Shown here: positions 46,133 through 56,059 of the stretch, in pieces
How the letters are laid out: each line of letters starts with the position of its first letter
How positions within the stretch are numbered: the first letter of the stretch is position 1
Assembly (NCBI RefSeq): GCF_913773635.1
Contig: NZ_CAJYGQ010000011.1
Span: 1-64,000 of the forward strand
DNA: 64,000 nt
DNA from: an uncultured Mucilaginibacter sp.
Lineage (GTDB): Bacteria > Bacteroidota > Bacteroidia > Sphingobacteriales > Sphingobacteriaceae
Direction of reading: 5' to 3'
Notes under the pieces: generated by a model
Told to the model about the DNA's origin: nothing
The model's input: the letters and a program-made list of their open reading frames with translations, nothing else
Database searches by the model: none
Program-made: the position numbers and the translations under genes

Positions 46133-47746
46133 TTAAACCTCGCTCCAGGCTTTAATATTGTACCATGCTGTAACAGGGCTAAGCCACTCTGTTTCGGCAT
46201 GAGTTGAAAAACCGGGTATGGAGCTAATGAGCACTCGCTTAGGATTTGATGCTTTAGCAGGAACTAAGGACGCCTTTAATTTTTTAAACAGTTTTTTGGG
46301 CGGCTCACTATTTTTGTGCATCAATTTTAAAAAAGCATAATGATCATTAGGTATTTTGCCTTCCGTAAAATGCCACCAGATATCTTTATCCTCTTTAAGC
46401 GTTTTTACTTTGGCGGCGAAGGTCATGGTTGTGGAGCTAACCGTTTTCCAGTGGGTTGAGGAGGTTAAAAGCACATGACTTTCAGCTTCGGTAAATTCGG
46501 TAACACCTGCAACCGGGTTGCCATACTTATCAGGATGATCATACAGTGTTACGTAATCAGCTATAGCAAGCCCCTCCTGTAGGGCTCTATCTGAACCGGG
46601 CAAATGCAGGTAATCATCTTCTACCAGGTAGACATACGATTCATCTTCAAAATTTTTGATAGCGCTCTCAACCACAAAACGCCATGATTTTGAATTGCCT
46701 AAAGCAATTTCAACCGGCTCAACTCCTAAATTACGAATAGCTGCAAGCGTGGCTTCGCTGCAATTATCGGCAAATACGTAAATATTATGCTTAAAAATTT
46801 CAATGAAGTTTTGAAGACAATGTAATTTGGTTGCGGTTTGCAGCTTGTTTTTAGGGTTGCTTCCGTCAGATATTCGGTACAAGTACTTGATATCAAAAGC
46901 TGTTTCAGCTGCAAAGTTGCTTACAAGTTTTTTAGGCAATAATTCATAGCCAAACTCATCAAACAACGGTGCCCAAAAATCAATATTTCTGTCCCACGCA
47001 TGGCAACCAAAAGGCAACTGGCCGTTATTTAGTTCGCGTGCGCGTTCAAGCTGTGTTTCCCATCCAAATGAAACAGCCGTTTTATAATCAGGAATATTAA
47101 GAAATCTGCTTTTGCGGTTAACTTCAATACTCCAGAAAGCATCTTCACTATATTCGTATATCTTTTGGGCTACAAGATTCAGATAACGATCAATGTCAGC
47201 TCTTCGAGTTTCAGTTACCTGTAAAAACTTTTTAACGCGGCGTAACGAAAAACCTCCGTTCCCTACTCTGTTTTCGAATTGTTTTGCACTGGGCACCCCA
47301 TTTTTTTGCAAATCATACCGGGTATGATAATAATATTGCCAGCGCGACTTTAATGCCTTTATAAAGTCAACATGCCCAATATTACGAAGCCATGGCGAAC
47401 CAATGTAATCAAAGCCCTGGTTGCACCAGTATAACAGCTGATCACTAAAAACAAAAGCATCCAGCTGATAAATTAAGATGTACTCATAACTTAAAAACTG
47501 CTCATAAAATTCAGAGGAGAGCATGAGCCGGTTATACCCTAACGAGCCGGTGAAGTATTGGTCATCAAAATTCTTTACTTCAGTAAAGTTTACAATGCCT
47601 GCTTTTTTGGGTAGCGTTAGCCAGTAAGGCTTAATGGCAATTATAGGATGGTCCGATAACAGCTTTTGGCATTGCTGCAAAGCAATTGCCTCATGCTCAG
47701 TAATAAGCTCGCGGTAAAATGGTATAACAACAGCTACTTTCTTCAA
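46133..47746 (-). CDS. DUF5672 protein with a second glycosyltransferase-like domain
   Basis: 537 residues. The first part (about 1-260) is a DUF5672 domain ([55 protein letters not shown]), a family related to glycosyltransferases. The second part (about 290-537) has a GT-A-like pattern with [39 protein letters not shown] and a histidine-containing [20 protein letters not shown]. The two together suggest one bifunctional enzyme or a fusion of catalytic and donor-sensing parts. The gene is divergent from gcvP, so its own promoter shares that region. It is near but not co-transcribed with the ABC/GT pair. Substrate unknown. Confidence 0.75.
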   Translation of the reverse strand: MKKVAVVIPFYRELITEHEAIALQQCQKLLSDHPIIAIKPYWLTLPKKAGIVNFTEVKNFDDQYFTGSLGYNRLMLSSEFYEQFLSYEYILIYQLDAFVFSDQLLYWCNQGFDYIGSPWLRNIGHVDFIKALKSRWQYYYHTRYDLQKNGVPSAKQFENRVGNGGFSLRRVKKFLQVTETRRADIDRYLNLVAQKIYEYSEDAFWSIEVNRKSRFLNIPDYKTAVSFGWETQLERARELNNGQLPFGCHAWDRNIDFWAPLFDEFGYELLPKKLVSNFAAETAFDIKYLYRISDGSNPKNKLQTATKLHCLQNFIEIFKHNIYVFADNCSEATLAAIRNLGVEPVEIALGNSKSWRFVVESAIKNFEDESYVYLVEDDYLHLPGSDRALQEGLAIADYVTLYDHPDKYGNPVAGVTEFTEAESHVLLTSSTHWKTVSSTTMTFAAKVKTLKEDKDIWWHFTEGKIPNDHYAFLKLMHKNSEPPKKLFKKLKASLVPAKASNPKRVLISSIPGFSTHAETEWLSPVTAWYNIKAWSEV

Positions 47747-47850
47747 ATGGTGTAAAGGTAATTGCTTAAGCGTGCATAGCCAAACAAAATATTATTTGCA
47801 GGGTTGCCTTTTAAAGCAAAGCCAAAATAGTGTCACTATTTGTTTACTCA

Positions 47851-47881
47851 TTGTTAATGAGGCGTTAAAAGCATACCTTTG
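47851..47881 (+). promoter_or_regulatory. Consensus Bacteroidota promoter of gcvP
   Basis: TTG (47851-47853), a 20-base spacer and TACCTTTG (47874-47881) match the TTG-N17-23-TAnnTTTG consensus. The start codon at 47910 is 28 bases downstream, which supports this start over the longer open frame to 47772. Confidence 0.75.
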
Positions 47882-47909
47882 CGGCAAACAAAAAAGGGCT
47901 TCCCGATCC

Positions 47910-50819
47910 ATGAAATTAAATATTGATTATCAGGAGAAATTCCAGGCCAGGCACATTGCTCCCAATGAAACCGATACGGCCAAAATGTTGAAAACAGTAG
48001 GTGCCGCATCGTTAGATGAGCTTATCGGTCAAACTGTCCCGCAAAAAATCCGCTTAAAAAACCCGCTAAATTTACCGGCTGCCAAAAGCGAGTTTGATTA
48101 CCTGAACACGCTGAAGCAAACCGCTTCTAAAAACAAGGTTTTCAAATCATACATTGGTCAGGGTTATTATGATGTGATTGTTCCGGGCGTAATTCAGCGT
48201 AATATTTTAGAGAACCCGGGATGGTACACGCAATACACGCCTTACCAGGCCGAAATTGCACAAGGCCGTTTGCAGGCATTGTTAAATTTCCAAACCATGG
48301 TATTAGACCTTACCGGTATGGAAATTGCCAATGCATCGCTGCTTGACGAAGGCACCGCTGCTGCTGAGGCTATGTTTATGCAGTACTCGCTGCGTAAAAA
48401 CCAAAAGGCAAACACCTTTTTTGTATCTGACGAAGTATTCCCGCAAACCATAGATATTTTAAAAACCCGCTCGCAGCCTTACGGCATTGAGCTGGTAATT
48501 GGCGATCACCGTACGGTTGAACTAACCGACGATATGTTTGGCGCCATTGTGCAATACCCTGCAAAAGACGGCCAGGTTTACAACTATGCCGATTTCGCTG
48601 CCGCTGCTCACGCTAAAAATATTAAGCTAACTGTAGTGGCCGATTTAATGAGCCTTGTACTGTTAACGCCTCCGGGCGAGTGGGGCGCCGACATTGTGGT
48701 AGGTACCAGCCAGCGTTTTGGTGTGCCTATGGGTTTTGGTGGACCGCATGCTGCATTTTTTGCCACTAAAGAAGAATATAAACGCTCGATGCCAGGCCGC
48801 ATTATTGGTGTAACCATTGATAGCGCAGGCAACTACGCACTGCGTATGGCCTTGCAAACCCGCGAGCAGCACATCCGCCGTGATAAAGCAACCTCTAACA
48901 TTTGTACCGCGCAGGCATTGCTGGCCATTATGGCCGGTATGTATGGCGTATACCACGGCCCCAAAGGCTTAACCCTGATTGCCCAGCGTATACATGGATT
49001 AGCTATTTTATTGGCTAAAGCATTAGGCGAGTTAGGTTACGAGCAATTAAACTCATCATACTTTGATACGGTTAAGTTTGAGTTAGGTGTATTGGCTGGC
49101 CCGATACATTCTGAAGCATTGAACAACGAAATGAACCTGCATTACAATGGTTCAACTGCAAGCATCGCTTTAGATGAAACAACTTCACCGGAAGATATCA
49201 AAACCATTATTCGCTTTTTTGCCAAAGTAAAAGGCAAAACCTTGAACGATGTGAATTTTGATGAGCTCAAAGCTAACCTTGAAACGGTTATTCCTGCTAA
49301 CTTGCAACGTCAGTCGGAGTTTTTAACCCACAAAATATTCAACTCGCATCATTCAGAGCATGAGATGTTGCGTTACATCAAATCATTGGAGGCTAAAGAT
49401 CTTTCACTTTGCCATTCCATGATTGCGTTGGGATCGTGTACCATGAAATTAAACGCCACCACCGAAATGATACCGGTAACATGGCCTGAGCTTGGTAAAA
49501 TGCACCCGTTTGCCCCTGCCGACCAAACCGGCGGCTACATGCAAATATTTGATGAGCTGAATAAATGGTTAAGCGAAATAACCGGCTTCGCCGCCATGAG
49601 CTTACAGCCAAATGCCGGAGCACAAGGCGAATACGCCGGCCTGATGGTTATCCGTGCTTATCATTTAGATCGTGGTGATGATCACCGTAATATTGCCTTA
49701 ATTCCTTCATCAGCACACGGTACCAACCCTGCGTCGGCTGCTATGGCAGGTATGAAGATAGTAGTGGTAAGATGCGACGAGAACGGCAACATTGACGTAG
49801 CAGACCTTAAAGCTAAAGCTGAGCAGTACAAAAACGAGCTGAGCTGCTTGATGGTAACTTACCCGTCAACCCACGGTGTGTTTGAGGAGTCGATCATTGA
49901 GGTTTGCGAAATTATTCATGCTAACGGCGGCCAGGTTTATATGGACGGCGCCAACATGAATGCACAGGTAGGTTTAACCAGTCCGGCTACCATTGGTGCT
50001 GATGTTTGCCACCTTAACTTACATAAAACATTCTGTATTCCGCACGGCGGCGGCGGTCCTGGTATGGGCCCAATTGGTGTAGCCAAGCACCTGGTACCTT
50101 ACCTGCCCGGTCATGCGGTAGTTAATATCGATCAGGGTAAATCAATCCCTGCTGTTTCGGCAGCGCCATGGGGTTCGGCCTCTATCCTGATTATTTCGCA
50201 TGCCTACATTGCTATGATGGGCGGCGAAGGCTTAACTAACGCTACCAAATATGCCATTTTAAATGCCAACTACATTAAAACTCGTTTAGAGCAGCACTAC
50301 CCTGTATTATACACCGGGACACAGGGACGCTGCGCACACGAGATGATTTTAGATTGCCGCGCATTTAAAAACTTTGGCATTGAGGTAACCGACATTGCCA
50401 AACGCCTGATGGATTACGGTTTTCATGCGCCAACTGTATCGTTCCCGGTAGCGGGAACGGTTATGGTGGAGCCTACCGAATCAGAACCTAAGCACGAGCT
50501 TGACCGTTTTTGCGATGCCATGATTGCCATCCGTAATGAAATTGAGGAAGTTGAAAAAGGCACGTTAGACAAAACCGACAATCCGCTTAAAAATGCGCCT
50601 CACACCGCAGCCGTAATTACCGGCAACGAGTGGAGCCATCCGTACAGCCGTCAAAAAGCAGCATTCCCGCTGCCTTACGTAGCCGATTACAAATTCTGGC
50701 CGTCAGTAGGTCGCGTAAACGATACTTACGGCGACCGTACGCTTATTTGCTCATGCCCTCCGTTAACCGAGTATGAGTTTGAAGAAAGCGAAGTAACTAC
50801 ACCGGAGTACGGTACGTGA
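47910..50819 (+). CDS. gcvP: Glycine dehydrogenase (aminomethyl-transferring), P protein of the glycine cleavage system
   Basis: 969 residues from the ATG at 47910. The N-terminal half ([36 protein letters not shown]) and the C-terminal half with the PLP lysine in [20 protein letters not shown] are both present, as in the single-chain form. GTSQRFG and [15 protein letters not shown] match the family, and the C-terminal [12 protein letters not shown] is standard. It decarboxylates glycine and loads the aminomethyl group on the H protein in the cytoplasm. The other glycine cleavage genes are not in this window. The reading frame is open upstream to 47772, but the promoter at 47851-47881 argues against using it. 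A 17-bp terminator follows. Confidence 0.97.
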   Translation: MKLNIDYQEKFQARHIAPNETDTAKMLKTVGAASLDELIGQTVPQKIRLKNPLNLPAAKSEFDYLNTLKQTASKNKVFKSYIGQGYYDVIVPGVIQRNILENPGWYTQYTPYQAEIAQGRLQALLNFQTMVLDLTGMEIANASLLDEGTAAAEAMFMQYSLRKNQKANTFFVSDEVFPQTIDILKTRSQPYGIELVIGDHRTVELTDDMFGAIVQYPAKDGQVYNYADFAAAAHAKNIKLTVVADLMSLVLLTPPGEWGADIVVGTSQRFGVPMGFGGPHAAFFATKEEYKRSMPGRIIGVTIDSAGNYALRMALQTREQHIRRDKATSNICTAQALLAIMAGMYGVYHGPKGLTLIAQRIHGLAILLAKALGELGYEQLNSSYFDTVKFELGVLAGPIHSEALNNEMNLHYNGSTASIALDETTSPEDIKTIIRFFAKVKGKTLNDVNFDELKANLETVIPANLQRQSEFLTHKIFNSHHSEHEMLRYIKSLEAKDLSLCHSMIALGSCTMKLNATTEMIPVTWPELGKMHPFAPADQTGGYMQIFDELNKWLSEITGFAAMSLQPNAGAQGEYAGLMVIRAYHLDRGDDHRNIALIPSSAHGTNPASAAMAGMKIVVVRCDENGNIDVADLKAKAEQYKNELSCLMVTYPSTHGVFEESIIEVCEIIHANGGQVYMDGANMNAQVGLTSPATIGADVCHLNLHKTFCIPHGGGGPGMGPIGVAKHLVPYLPGHAVVNIDQGKSIPAVSAAPWGSASILIISHAYIAMMGGEGLTNATKYAILNANYIKTRLEQHYPVLYTGTQGRCAHEMILDCRAFKNFGIEVTDIAKRLMDYGFHAPTVSFPVAGTVMVEPTESEPKHELDRFCDAMIAIRNEIEEVEKGTLDKTDNPLKNAPHTAAVITGNEWSHPYSRQKAAFPLPYVADYKFWPSVGRVNDTYGDRTLICSCPPLTEYEFEESEVTTPEYGT

Positions 50820-50864
50820 TAATTGTCTGAATCAGAAGTTACTGAATTCTATAATTTTCAGAAT

Positions 50865-50906
50865 AAAAAAGAGGCTGTCTCATAATTACGAGACAGCCTC
50901 TTTTTT
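50865..50906 (+). terminator. Strong intrinsic terminator of gcvP
   Basis: AAAAAAGAGGCTGTCTC (50865-50881) pairs perfectly with its complement (50890-50906), 17 bp with an 8-base loop and A/T tails. Usable in both directions. Confidence 0.9.
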
Positions 50907-50929
50907 ATTCTACCACCAACATGTCTTTG

Positions 50930-51005
50930 CAATGAGCAGACGGAAATGTGCGTGAGAGCGACGTGGCAATCTCCTCGCGTTCGAACCTTGCATACGGAGA
51001 TTAAT
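50930..51005. repeat. Candidate dispersed intergenic repeat
   Basis: Contains GAGAGCGACGTGGCAATCTC and CTCGCGTTCGAAC. The complementary strand reads like the GAGGAGATTGCCACGTCGCT-type element that recurs in Bacteroidota intergenic regions. The match is from memory; copy number in the genome would settle it. Confidence 0.35.
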
Positions 51006-51214
51006 TGTCTGCCTTAGGCAAATCGCAATTACATATTGATGTGTTTGAAATTATTATTAAGACAATCAACACATTAACCAAAATCAAATTCCCCCAAACA
51101 ATATCACCTCTACAACCCCCGTTTTTTCATTCAGTAATAATCTACCTATGGGGGCATAATTTTTCATATAAAGTACTGCCCCCATAAACCAAACCTAAAA
51201 TTCAATTTAACATT

Positions 51215-51222
51215 TACTTTTG
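51215..51222 (+). promoter_or_regulatory. -7 box of the SDR gene, abutting its start codon
   Basis: TACTTTTG ends four bases before the ATG at 51227. If this is the active promoter, the message is leaderless or nearly so. Confidence 0.55.
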
Positions 51223-51226
51223 CTGT

Positions 51227-51976
51227 ATGGCATACACCTACATAATTAGCGGAGCAGGCAGCGGCATTGGCCGGGCTATGGCACAAAACCTGGCAAATGC
51301 AGGTAACCAGTGTATTTTATTGGGCCGCAGTATTGATGCTTTAATTCAAACGCTTGGAAGTTTAAATGGAACCGGTCATCGCATAGTGGTTGCTGATGTA
51401 CGCAATTCAGATAGCCTCAAAAACGCGGCTACCGAACTAAAAGGCACCCCTATTAACGGCCTGCTGGCCAACGCCGGCATAGGGGGCGAAAACTACTGGG
51501 GCGACGCCGACCGCTGGGATGATATTATTGCCACTAACCTTACCGGCACATATAATTTTGTAAATACTTTTTTGCCAAACTTACGCAAAGCTTCAACAAC
51601 CAAACATATTGTAATAACTTCGTCGGTATTGGCGCGTTTGGGTGTGGCTAACTACTCGGCCTATTGCGCCTCTAAAGCTGGTTTGCTGGGATTGATGCGC
51701 TCATGGGCAGTTCAATATGCTCCTGAACAAATACTGGTTAATGCCATTTGCCCGGGCTGGGTTGATACGGAAATGTCTCAAACCGGCATGCAGGGAATAG
51801 CAGATAACATTGGTGTTACCAAAGATGAGTTTTATGATATTGCCATGCAAAGCGTGCCATTAAAGCGCATGAGCCAGCCCGAAGAAGTAGCTGGTTTAGC
51901 TGCTTATCTGCTAAGTCAGAACAGCATAACCGGCCAAACGCTCGATATAAATTGCGGCGCTGTTATGAACAGTTAA
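51227..51976 (+). CDS. SDR-family oxidoreductase (FabG-like)
   Basis: 249 residues with SGAGSGIG (8-15), NAGIGG, ITSSVLARLG and the catalytic YCASK in NYSAYCASKAGLLGLMRSWA. These classical SDR features are complete. Best described as a cytoplasmic NAD(P)-dependent oxidoreductase close to 3-oxoacyl-ACP reductase. It is not next to other fatty-acid genes, so a metabolic aldehyde or ketone substrate is equally possible. The stop overlaps the end of the glycosidase gene on the other strand by four bases. Confidence 0.88.
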   Translation: MAYTYIISGAGSGIGRAMAQNLANAGNQCILLGRSIDALIQTLGSLNGTGHRIVVADVRNSDSLKNAATELKGTPINGLLANAGIGGENYWGDADRWDDIIATNLTGTYNFVNTFLPNLRKASTTKHIVITSSVLARLGVANYSAYCASKAGLLGLMRSWAVQYAPEQILVNAICPGWVDTEMSQTGMQGIADNIGVTKDEFYDIAMQSVPLKRMSQPEEVAGLAAYLLSQNSITGQTLDINCGAVMNS

Positions 51977-53517
51977 CGGCTGTAAGCCGGTATGCCTACC
52001 GGGTCGCTCTCGTTCTTTAAACGATCAATTGCCGTAACCATATAAACGTATCGCTTTCCACGCTCGGCTGTTGTGTCTTCGTAACTATTTATAGGGCCGT
52101 ACTGAATATGTATTATACGCGACGGATCAGCTGTATTCAATTTTTCACCTTCGTAAAAGCGGTAAACTACATAGCCGTACACCAGCTCCTTATCTTTAGC
52201 TAATAACGGCGTTTGCCAACTTAACAAAAAGCCCTTTTGCGTTGCCCCAACTGATAGCAGCCTTGGTGCGTTAGGCGCAATTGAATCAAGCCAAAGCATT
52301 ACCGGCGGCAGTGCTGGCGTTTTGTAATAATTATTTTTGAGCGAATCATTTAACCCGCCGTAGTTTCGTCTTAACGAGGCCGAACTAAAATACACACTTC
52401 CTTGTACACGGGGGTTATTGCGTAAATAACGTATTTGCGAAGGTATCTGCGCCGGGTTTTTAAAACCGCTGTTTCGAACTTCGCCTATCCTATACGCAGC
52501 CATGCCAACATACAGGTGCCTGTTAAAGCTGTTATTGCTCCACCAGTCGGTCAGCTTCTCAAAAGCTGCAGCCCTGTTGCCAAAGTGCCAGTATATTTGT
52601 GGGTTTATATAATCAACCCAGCCTTCTTCAACCCATCTGCGGGTATCGGCAAACTGCTCGTAGTACGATGATCCGCCGTTGGTTTCAGAACCTTCCTCAT
52701 CCTGGCCAGCATTTTTCCATATACCAAACGGGCTAATGCCAAATTTCATGTGCGGCTTGTATTTGTGTATACTGTCTGAAAGTGCTTGAATCAGCGTGTC
52801 AACATTATTACGGCGCCAGTCTTTAATATCTTCCCACTCTGCTTCGCCATATTTCTTCCAGGCCTCCTGGTCATTTATACGCTGCCCGGCAATAGGGTAT
52901 GGATAAAAATAATCGTCCATGTGTATGCCATCAACGTCGTAGTTCTTCACCACATCGAGTATAACTTGTATAATATACTCGCGTACATCGGGCAGGCCTG
53001 GGTTAAATAGTTTTTTGCCTCCGTAAGTAATAAACCAGTCGGGATGTATACGGGTAACGTGCTGTGTACTCACGCTGTTAGGGTTATTATCCATGGTTGC
53101 ACGGTAAGGGTTAAACCATGCATGCAGCTCCATATTACGCTTGTGAGCCTCATTAACCGCGAACTCAAGCGGATCATAAAATTCAGATGGAGCCACGCCC
53201 TGCTGCCCGCTTAACCACTTTGACCATGGCTCGCGCCCCTTGGCATAAAAGGCATCGGCAGCAGGCCTAACCTGAAACATTACAGCATTTATACCGGCCT
53301 GCTCATGATAATTTAAAATGTTAAGCATTTCGGCCTTCTGCCTTTCGGCAGGCAGGCGGGGTGTACTCGGCCAGTCAATATTGGTTACAGTGGCCACCCA
53401 AACTCCTCTAAACTCGCGTTTTGATGTAGGGTAACGTTGTTTAATAGTATCTATCTGAGCCTGCACCTGCAAGCAACAAAGCCATGCGGCCATCACCAGC
53501 ACAAATCTTTTAATCAT
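51973..53517 (-). CDS. Secreted family 10-like glycosyl hydrolase (GHL10, DUF187)
   Basis: 514 residues from the ATG at 53517. A longer frame to 53622 passes over the -7 box at 53548-53555, so it is unlikely to be translated. Signal peptide (1-21, LQVQAQ). FRGVWVATVTNIDWPSTP opens the barrel, with HAWFNPYRATMDN, VDGIHMDDYFYPYP and FGISPFGIW. WVDYINPQIYWHFG is typical of the GHL10 branch, and a fibronectin-like C-terminal domain (about 400-510) follows. Members cleave surface or cell-wall polysaccharides. Catalytic acids are probably in DDYFYPYP and near the central EGWVDYINPQ. Substrate unknown. Confidence 0.9.
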   Translation of the reverse strand: MIKRFVLVMAAWLCCLQVQAQIDTIKQRYPTSKREFRGVWVATVTNIDWPSTPRLPAERQKAEMLNILNYHEQAGINAVMFQVRPAADAFYAKGREPWSKWLSGQQGVAPSEFYDPLEFAVNEAHKRNMELHAWFNPYRATMDNNPNSVSTQHVTRIHPDWFITYGGKKLFNPGLPDVREYIIQVILDVVKNYDVDGIHMDDYFYPYPIAGQRINDQEAWKKYGEAEWEDIKDWRRNNVDTLIQALSDSIHKYKPHMKFGISPFGIWKNAGQDEEGSETNGGSSYYEQFADTRRWVEEGWVDYINPQIYWHFGNRAAAFEKLTDWWSNNSFNRHLYVGMAAYRIGEVRNSGFKNPAQIPSQIRYLRNNPRVQGSVYFSSASLRRNYGGLNDSLKNNYYKTPALPPVMLWLDSIAPNAPRLLSVGATQKGFLLSWQTPLLAKDKELVYGYVVYRFYEGEKLNTADPSRIIHIQYGPINSYEDTTAERGKRYVYMVTAIDRLKNESDPVGIPAYSR

Positions 53518-53870
53518 AGGCAGCAAATCACTAATTTTCACGGGGGGCAAAGATACATAACTCCCCTTAAGGTAGTTTAGTATAGCCGTTAAAATACAGG
53601 CAAGTTTTGTTTTTTGGTTCAAGAGTAACTATTTTTAGCGCCATCTGCCTAACCTGTTTTTAAACAAATAAGTTTCCGTTTTATGATAATTAATATCACA
53701 AAAGCAGTGTTTACTTATTGATTTAATAAACAGCACGTAGTTTAACCTTTGGTTTACAAACATATACAGAGCCGCTCATTTTCAAACAAAAAATGTTTTA
53801 GGTTGCTTTATCAGTTTTAAAAGCCAGATACGTTATATAGCTATGTGCCGGTTACGTTTAACTTAATTAA
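53518..53870. other. Noncoding stretch between two divergent genes
   Basis: 353 AT-rich bases contain the glycosidase promoter on the left and the leader of the coiled-coil protein on the right. A TTTAACCTTTG stretch about 130 bases before 53871 is a loose promoter match. No RNA structure is obvious. Confidence 0.45.
53548..53555 (-). promoter_or_regulatory. -7 box of the GHL10 glycosidase gene
   Basis: On the minus strand the sequence reads TATCTTTG, matching TAnnTTTG, and precedes the start codon at 53517 by 30 bases. This supports that start. Confidence 0.6.
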
Positions 53871-54791
53871 ATGAGAATGGAAAACAAATCTGAACAAACT
53901 TCAAAGAAAAATTCAAACGTTATATATTTCCTTATTGTGGTAGTGGTGGCACTACTAGGAACTGATGTGTACCTATACCTCCAAAAAAAGAAGGACGTTG
54001 CCAAAATCATATACCAGGCTGATGATGAAAAGCACCGTTTACAAACCGAGCTTGACAGCCTGGAGGCGCAAATAGAGCAGGTAAACACGAGCAAAGCCAA
54101 GCTATCTTCTGAAATGCAGGCTCGTACTGACTCTTTGCAAAACAAAATTCAGGTTTTAAAACGCGCTCTTTCACGCGGACAATTAACCGTAGGCGAACTT
54201 AAAAAAGCCCAGGAAGACATCAAACAACTGCGTTATTTTGTAACCAAGTACACAGCTGATATCGAAGAACTTAAACAGCAAAATGCTTCATTAGCTACAG
54301 AGCGCGACACCCTGAAGAACCAGGTGGCATCGGTTTCGCAAAAAGCCAGCACGCTTGAGCAGCAAAATCAGGAGTTAAGCTCAAAGGTAAAAGTTGCATC
54401 GGCCTTAAAAATGGGCGCTGCCGAAGTTATCGCTTATAAAATTAAAGGCAGCGGCAAAGAGGTTGACGTAAACCGTGCAGGTCCGGCTAAAAAAATTAAG
54501 GTTAATTTTAACATTGTTAGCAATGCGGTAGCCGAAAAAGGCCTTCATGATGTTTATATGCGTATTATAGATCCTGCCGGCAACCTGATGACCACCGGTG
54601 AAAGCAGCGTATTTACTGCTGACGAACAGGAACTACAATACACTTATAAAACAGCTATTGACTTTAAAGACGACGGCACCATGTACACTATTGATTGGGT
54701 TAACCCTAACAAATTTGTAAAAGGCGTTTATACCGTTTACTTATATGCTGATGGTTATACCATGGGTAAAACAGAATTTAAACTGAAATAA
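53871..54791 (+). CDS. Membrane-anchored coiled-coil protein of unknown function
   Basis: 306 residues. One membrane span near the N-terminus (about 18-37, VIYFLIVVVVALLGTDVYLY), then a long coiled coil (about 43-175) rich in Glu, Lys and Gln (QTELDSLEAQIEQVNTSKAK, SSKVKVASALKMGAAEVIAY). A beta-rich C-terminal domain (about 180-306) follows. A second in-frame ATG lies two codons in. Proteins of this shape are often mislabelled SMC or chromosome-segregation; the coiled coil alone does not support that. It may scaffold an envelope complex. Single gene, with a strong terminator. Confidence 0.8.
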   Translation: MRMENKSEQTSKKNSNVIYFLIVVVVALLGTDVYLYLQKKKDVAKIIYQADDEKHRLQTELDSLEAQIEQVNTSKAKLSSEMQARTDSLQNKIQVLKRALSRGQLTVGELKKAQEDIKQLRYFVTKYTADIEELKQQNASLATERDTLKNQVASVSQKASTLEQQNQELSSKVKVASALKMGAAEVIAYKIKGSGKEVDVNRAGPAKKIKVNFNIVSNAVAEKGLHDVYMRIIDPAGNLMTTGESSVFTADEQELQYTYKTAIDFKDDGTMYTIDWVNPNKFVKGVYTVYLYADGYTMGKTEFKLK

Positions 54792-54814
54792 GTAATAGCA
54801 ACGAATAATGAAAT

Positions 54815-54848
54815 AAACCCCCGGTTGGCACCCAACCGGGGGTTTTTA
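54815..54848 (+). terminator. Intrinsic terminator of the coiled-coil protein gene
   Basis: AAACCCCCGGTTGG (54815-54828) pairs perfectly with CCAACCGGGGGTTT (54832-54845) around a CAC loop, 14 bp, with a T run after it. Confidence 0.9.
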
Positions 54849-54932
54849 TTTTATAACCTAACCTTTAAAAGAGAACGCCGGCAAAGCGTGTTAATAAATA
54901 GTTAAGCTAAATAATTACGTGTTTTTTTAACC

Positions 54933-54940
54933 TAACTTTG
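54933..54940 (+). promoter_or_regulatory. -7 box next to the histidine kinase start
   Basis: TAACTTTG ends four bases before the ATG at 54945, so the transcript is predicted to be leaderless or to have only a few leader bases. Confidence 0.55.
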
Positions 54941-54944
54941 AACT

Positions 54945-56009
54945 ATGAAACTCAGCGTATTGGTATTAATAAATGCCCTGGCTGTTGCCATTGCACTTTC
55001 TATAGTAAACTTTTACTTCCAGCATAAATGGTATGATGTTACTGTAACCTTCCTTATCGGCTTCATTACCAGTTACATTGTATTTTATTACCTTATTGAG
55101 AAGTATGTATACTCAAAGGTAAAACTCATTTACAAGCTTATACATAATCTTAAACTTGGCCGCGACCTGCGCGATGCGCTTGGCGAATCAACCAGTACCG
55201 ATCCTATTGGCGATGTTGAACAGGAAGTAAAAGAGTGGGCGCGCGAAAAGAAAACTGAAATTGAGCAACTGCGTAGCCAGGAAAAATTCAGACGTGAGTT
55301 TTTATCTAATATATCGCATGAGTTCAAAACACCTTTGTTTGCTATACAGGGCTACCTTGAAGCGGTAATGGAGGATGAATTTTACGATACCGATATGGCA
55401 ATGCAGTTTTTAAAGAAAGCCGAAAAAAACGTTGACCGCCTCAGCTACCTCATTAAAGACCTGGACGAAATATCGAAGCTCGAATCGGGCGAGATACCAA
55501 TTAATTATACCAAATTCAAAATAAACGATCTTATTAAAGAGGTTTTTGAGCAGCTTGAACTGAAAGCCAAGCAGCATGACATTAAACTCATCTTCAAGCA
55601 AAAATACGACGAAGCCTTCGTGGTATCGGCCGATAGAGACAAAATTTGCCAGGTACTCATCAACCTCATCGATAATTCTTTTAAATACGGTAAACCCGGC
55701 GGCAGCACATCAGTGAGCCTTTTTGAACTCCACGACCAGATTTTGGTAGAAATAACCGACGAAGGTCTTGGAATTAATGAGAAACATCTTCCCCGCCTTT
55801 TTGAGCGCTTTTTCAGGATAGACAGCCATCGTTCGCGTGAAATTGGCGGTTCGGGACTGGGTTTAGCTATTGTTAAACATATAATTGAAGCGCACCAGCA
55901 AACTATTAATGTACGCAGTACCGAGGGCTTGGGTTCAACGTTTGGCTTTACATTGCAGCGTATTATGCCATCGGCTTTAAAGCAGGTTATACCTGTGTTA
56001 AAGAGTTAA
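54945..56009 (+). CDS. Sensor histidine kinase (PhoR-like), lacking a periplasmic domain
   Basis: 354 residues. Two membrane helices (about 5-24 and 33-53) are separated by only about eight residues. A linker (about 54-112) leads to the dimerisation domain with H125 in SNISHEFKTP. The ATP-binding domain has INLIDNSFKYG (N box), TDEGLGI (G1) and GSGLGLAIVKHI (G2). The lack of a sensor domain outside the cell and the neighbouring PhoU-like and PiT genes suggest it senses phosphate through those proteins. No response regulator lies in the window. It is the first of three phosphate-related genes, 50 bases before the DUF47 gene. Confidence 0.9.
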   Translation: MKLSVLVLINALAVAIALSIVNFYFQHKWYDVTVTFLIGFITSYIVFYYLIEKYVYSKVKLIYKLIHNLKLGRDLRDALGESTSTDPIGDVEQEVKEWAREKKTEIEQLRSQEKFRREFLSNISHEFKTPLFAIQGYLEAVMEDEFYDTDMAMQFLKKAEKNVDRLSYLIKDLDEISKLESGEIPINYTKFKINDLIKEVFEQLELKAKQHDIKLIFKQKYDEAFVVSADRDKICQVLINLIDNSFKYGKPGGSTSVSLFELHDQILVEITDEGLGINEKHLPRLFERFFRIDSHRSREIGGSGLGLAIVKHIIEAHQQTINVRSTEGLGSTFGFTLQRIMPSALKQVIPVLKS

Positions 56010-56031
56010 CATTAACTTAACATTGTATATG

Positions 56032-56039
56032 TACTTTTG
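56032..56039 (+). promoter_or_regulatory. -7 box upstream of the DUF47 gene
   Basis: TACTTTTG matches TAnnTTTG, 20 bases before the start codon at 56060, within the 50-base gap from the kinase gene. It suggests the phosphate transport pair can also be transcribed separately. Confidence 0.5.
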
Positions 56040-56059
56040 CGTAAACTATTGAATAGCAA

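Larger units (their letters stand above)
50820..51226. other. Noncoding stretch between gcvP and the SDR gene
   Basis: 407 bases. The left part holds the gcvP terminator. A GC-richer block at about 50930-51005 resembles a dispersed Bacteroidota intergenic element. The right part is AT-rich and ends in the -7 box of the next gene. An open frame at 51005-51187 has no recognisable protein character. Confidence 0.5.

Noticed and set aside
47772..47909. In-frame extension of gcvP upstream of 47910
   Set aside because: It would start before a consensus TTG/TACCTTTG promoter at 47851-47881, so it cannot be translated from that message.
51005..51187. 60-codon open frame between gcvP and the SDR gene
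   Set aside because: AT-rich, overlaps the repeat-like block, no recognisable protein features or start context.
53518..53622. N-terminal extension of the GHL10 gene
   Set aside because: The -7 box at 53548-53555 and the signal peptide at 53517 fit the shorter form.
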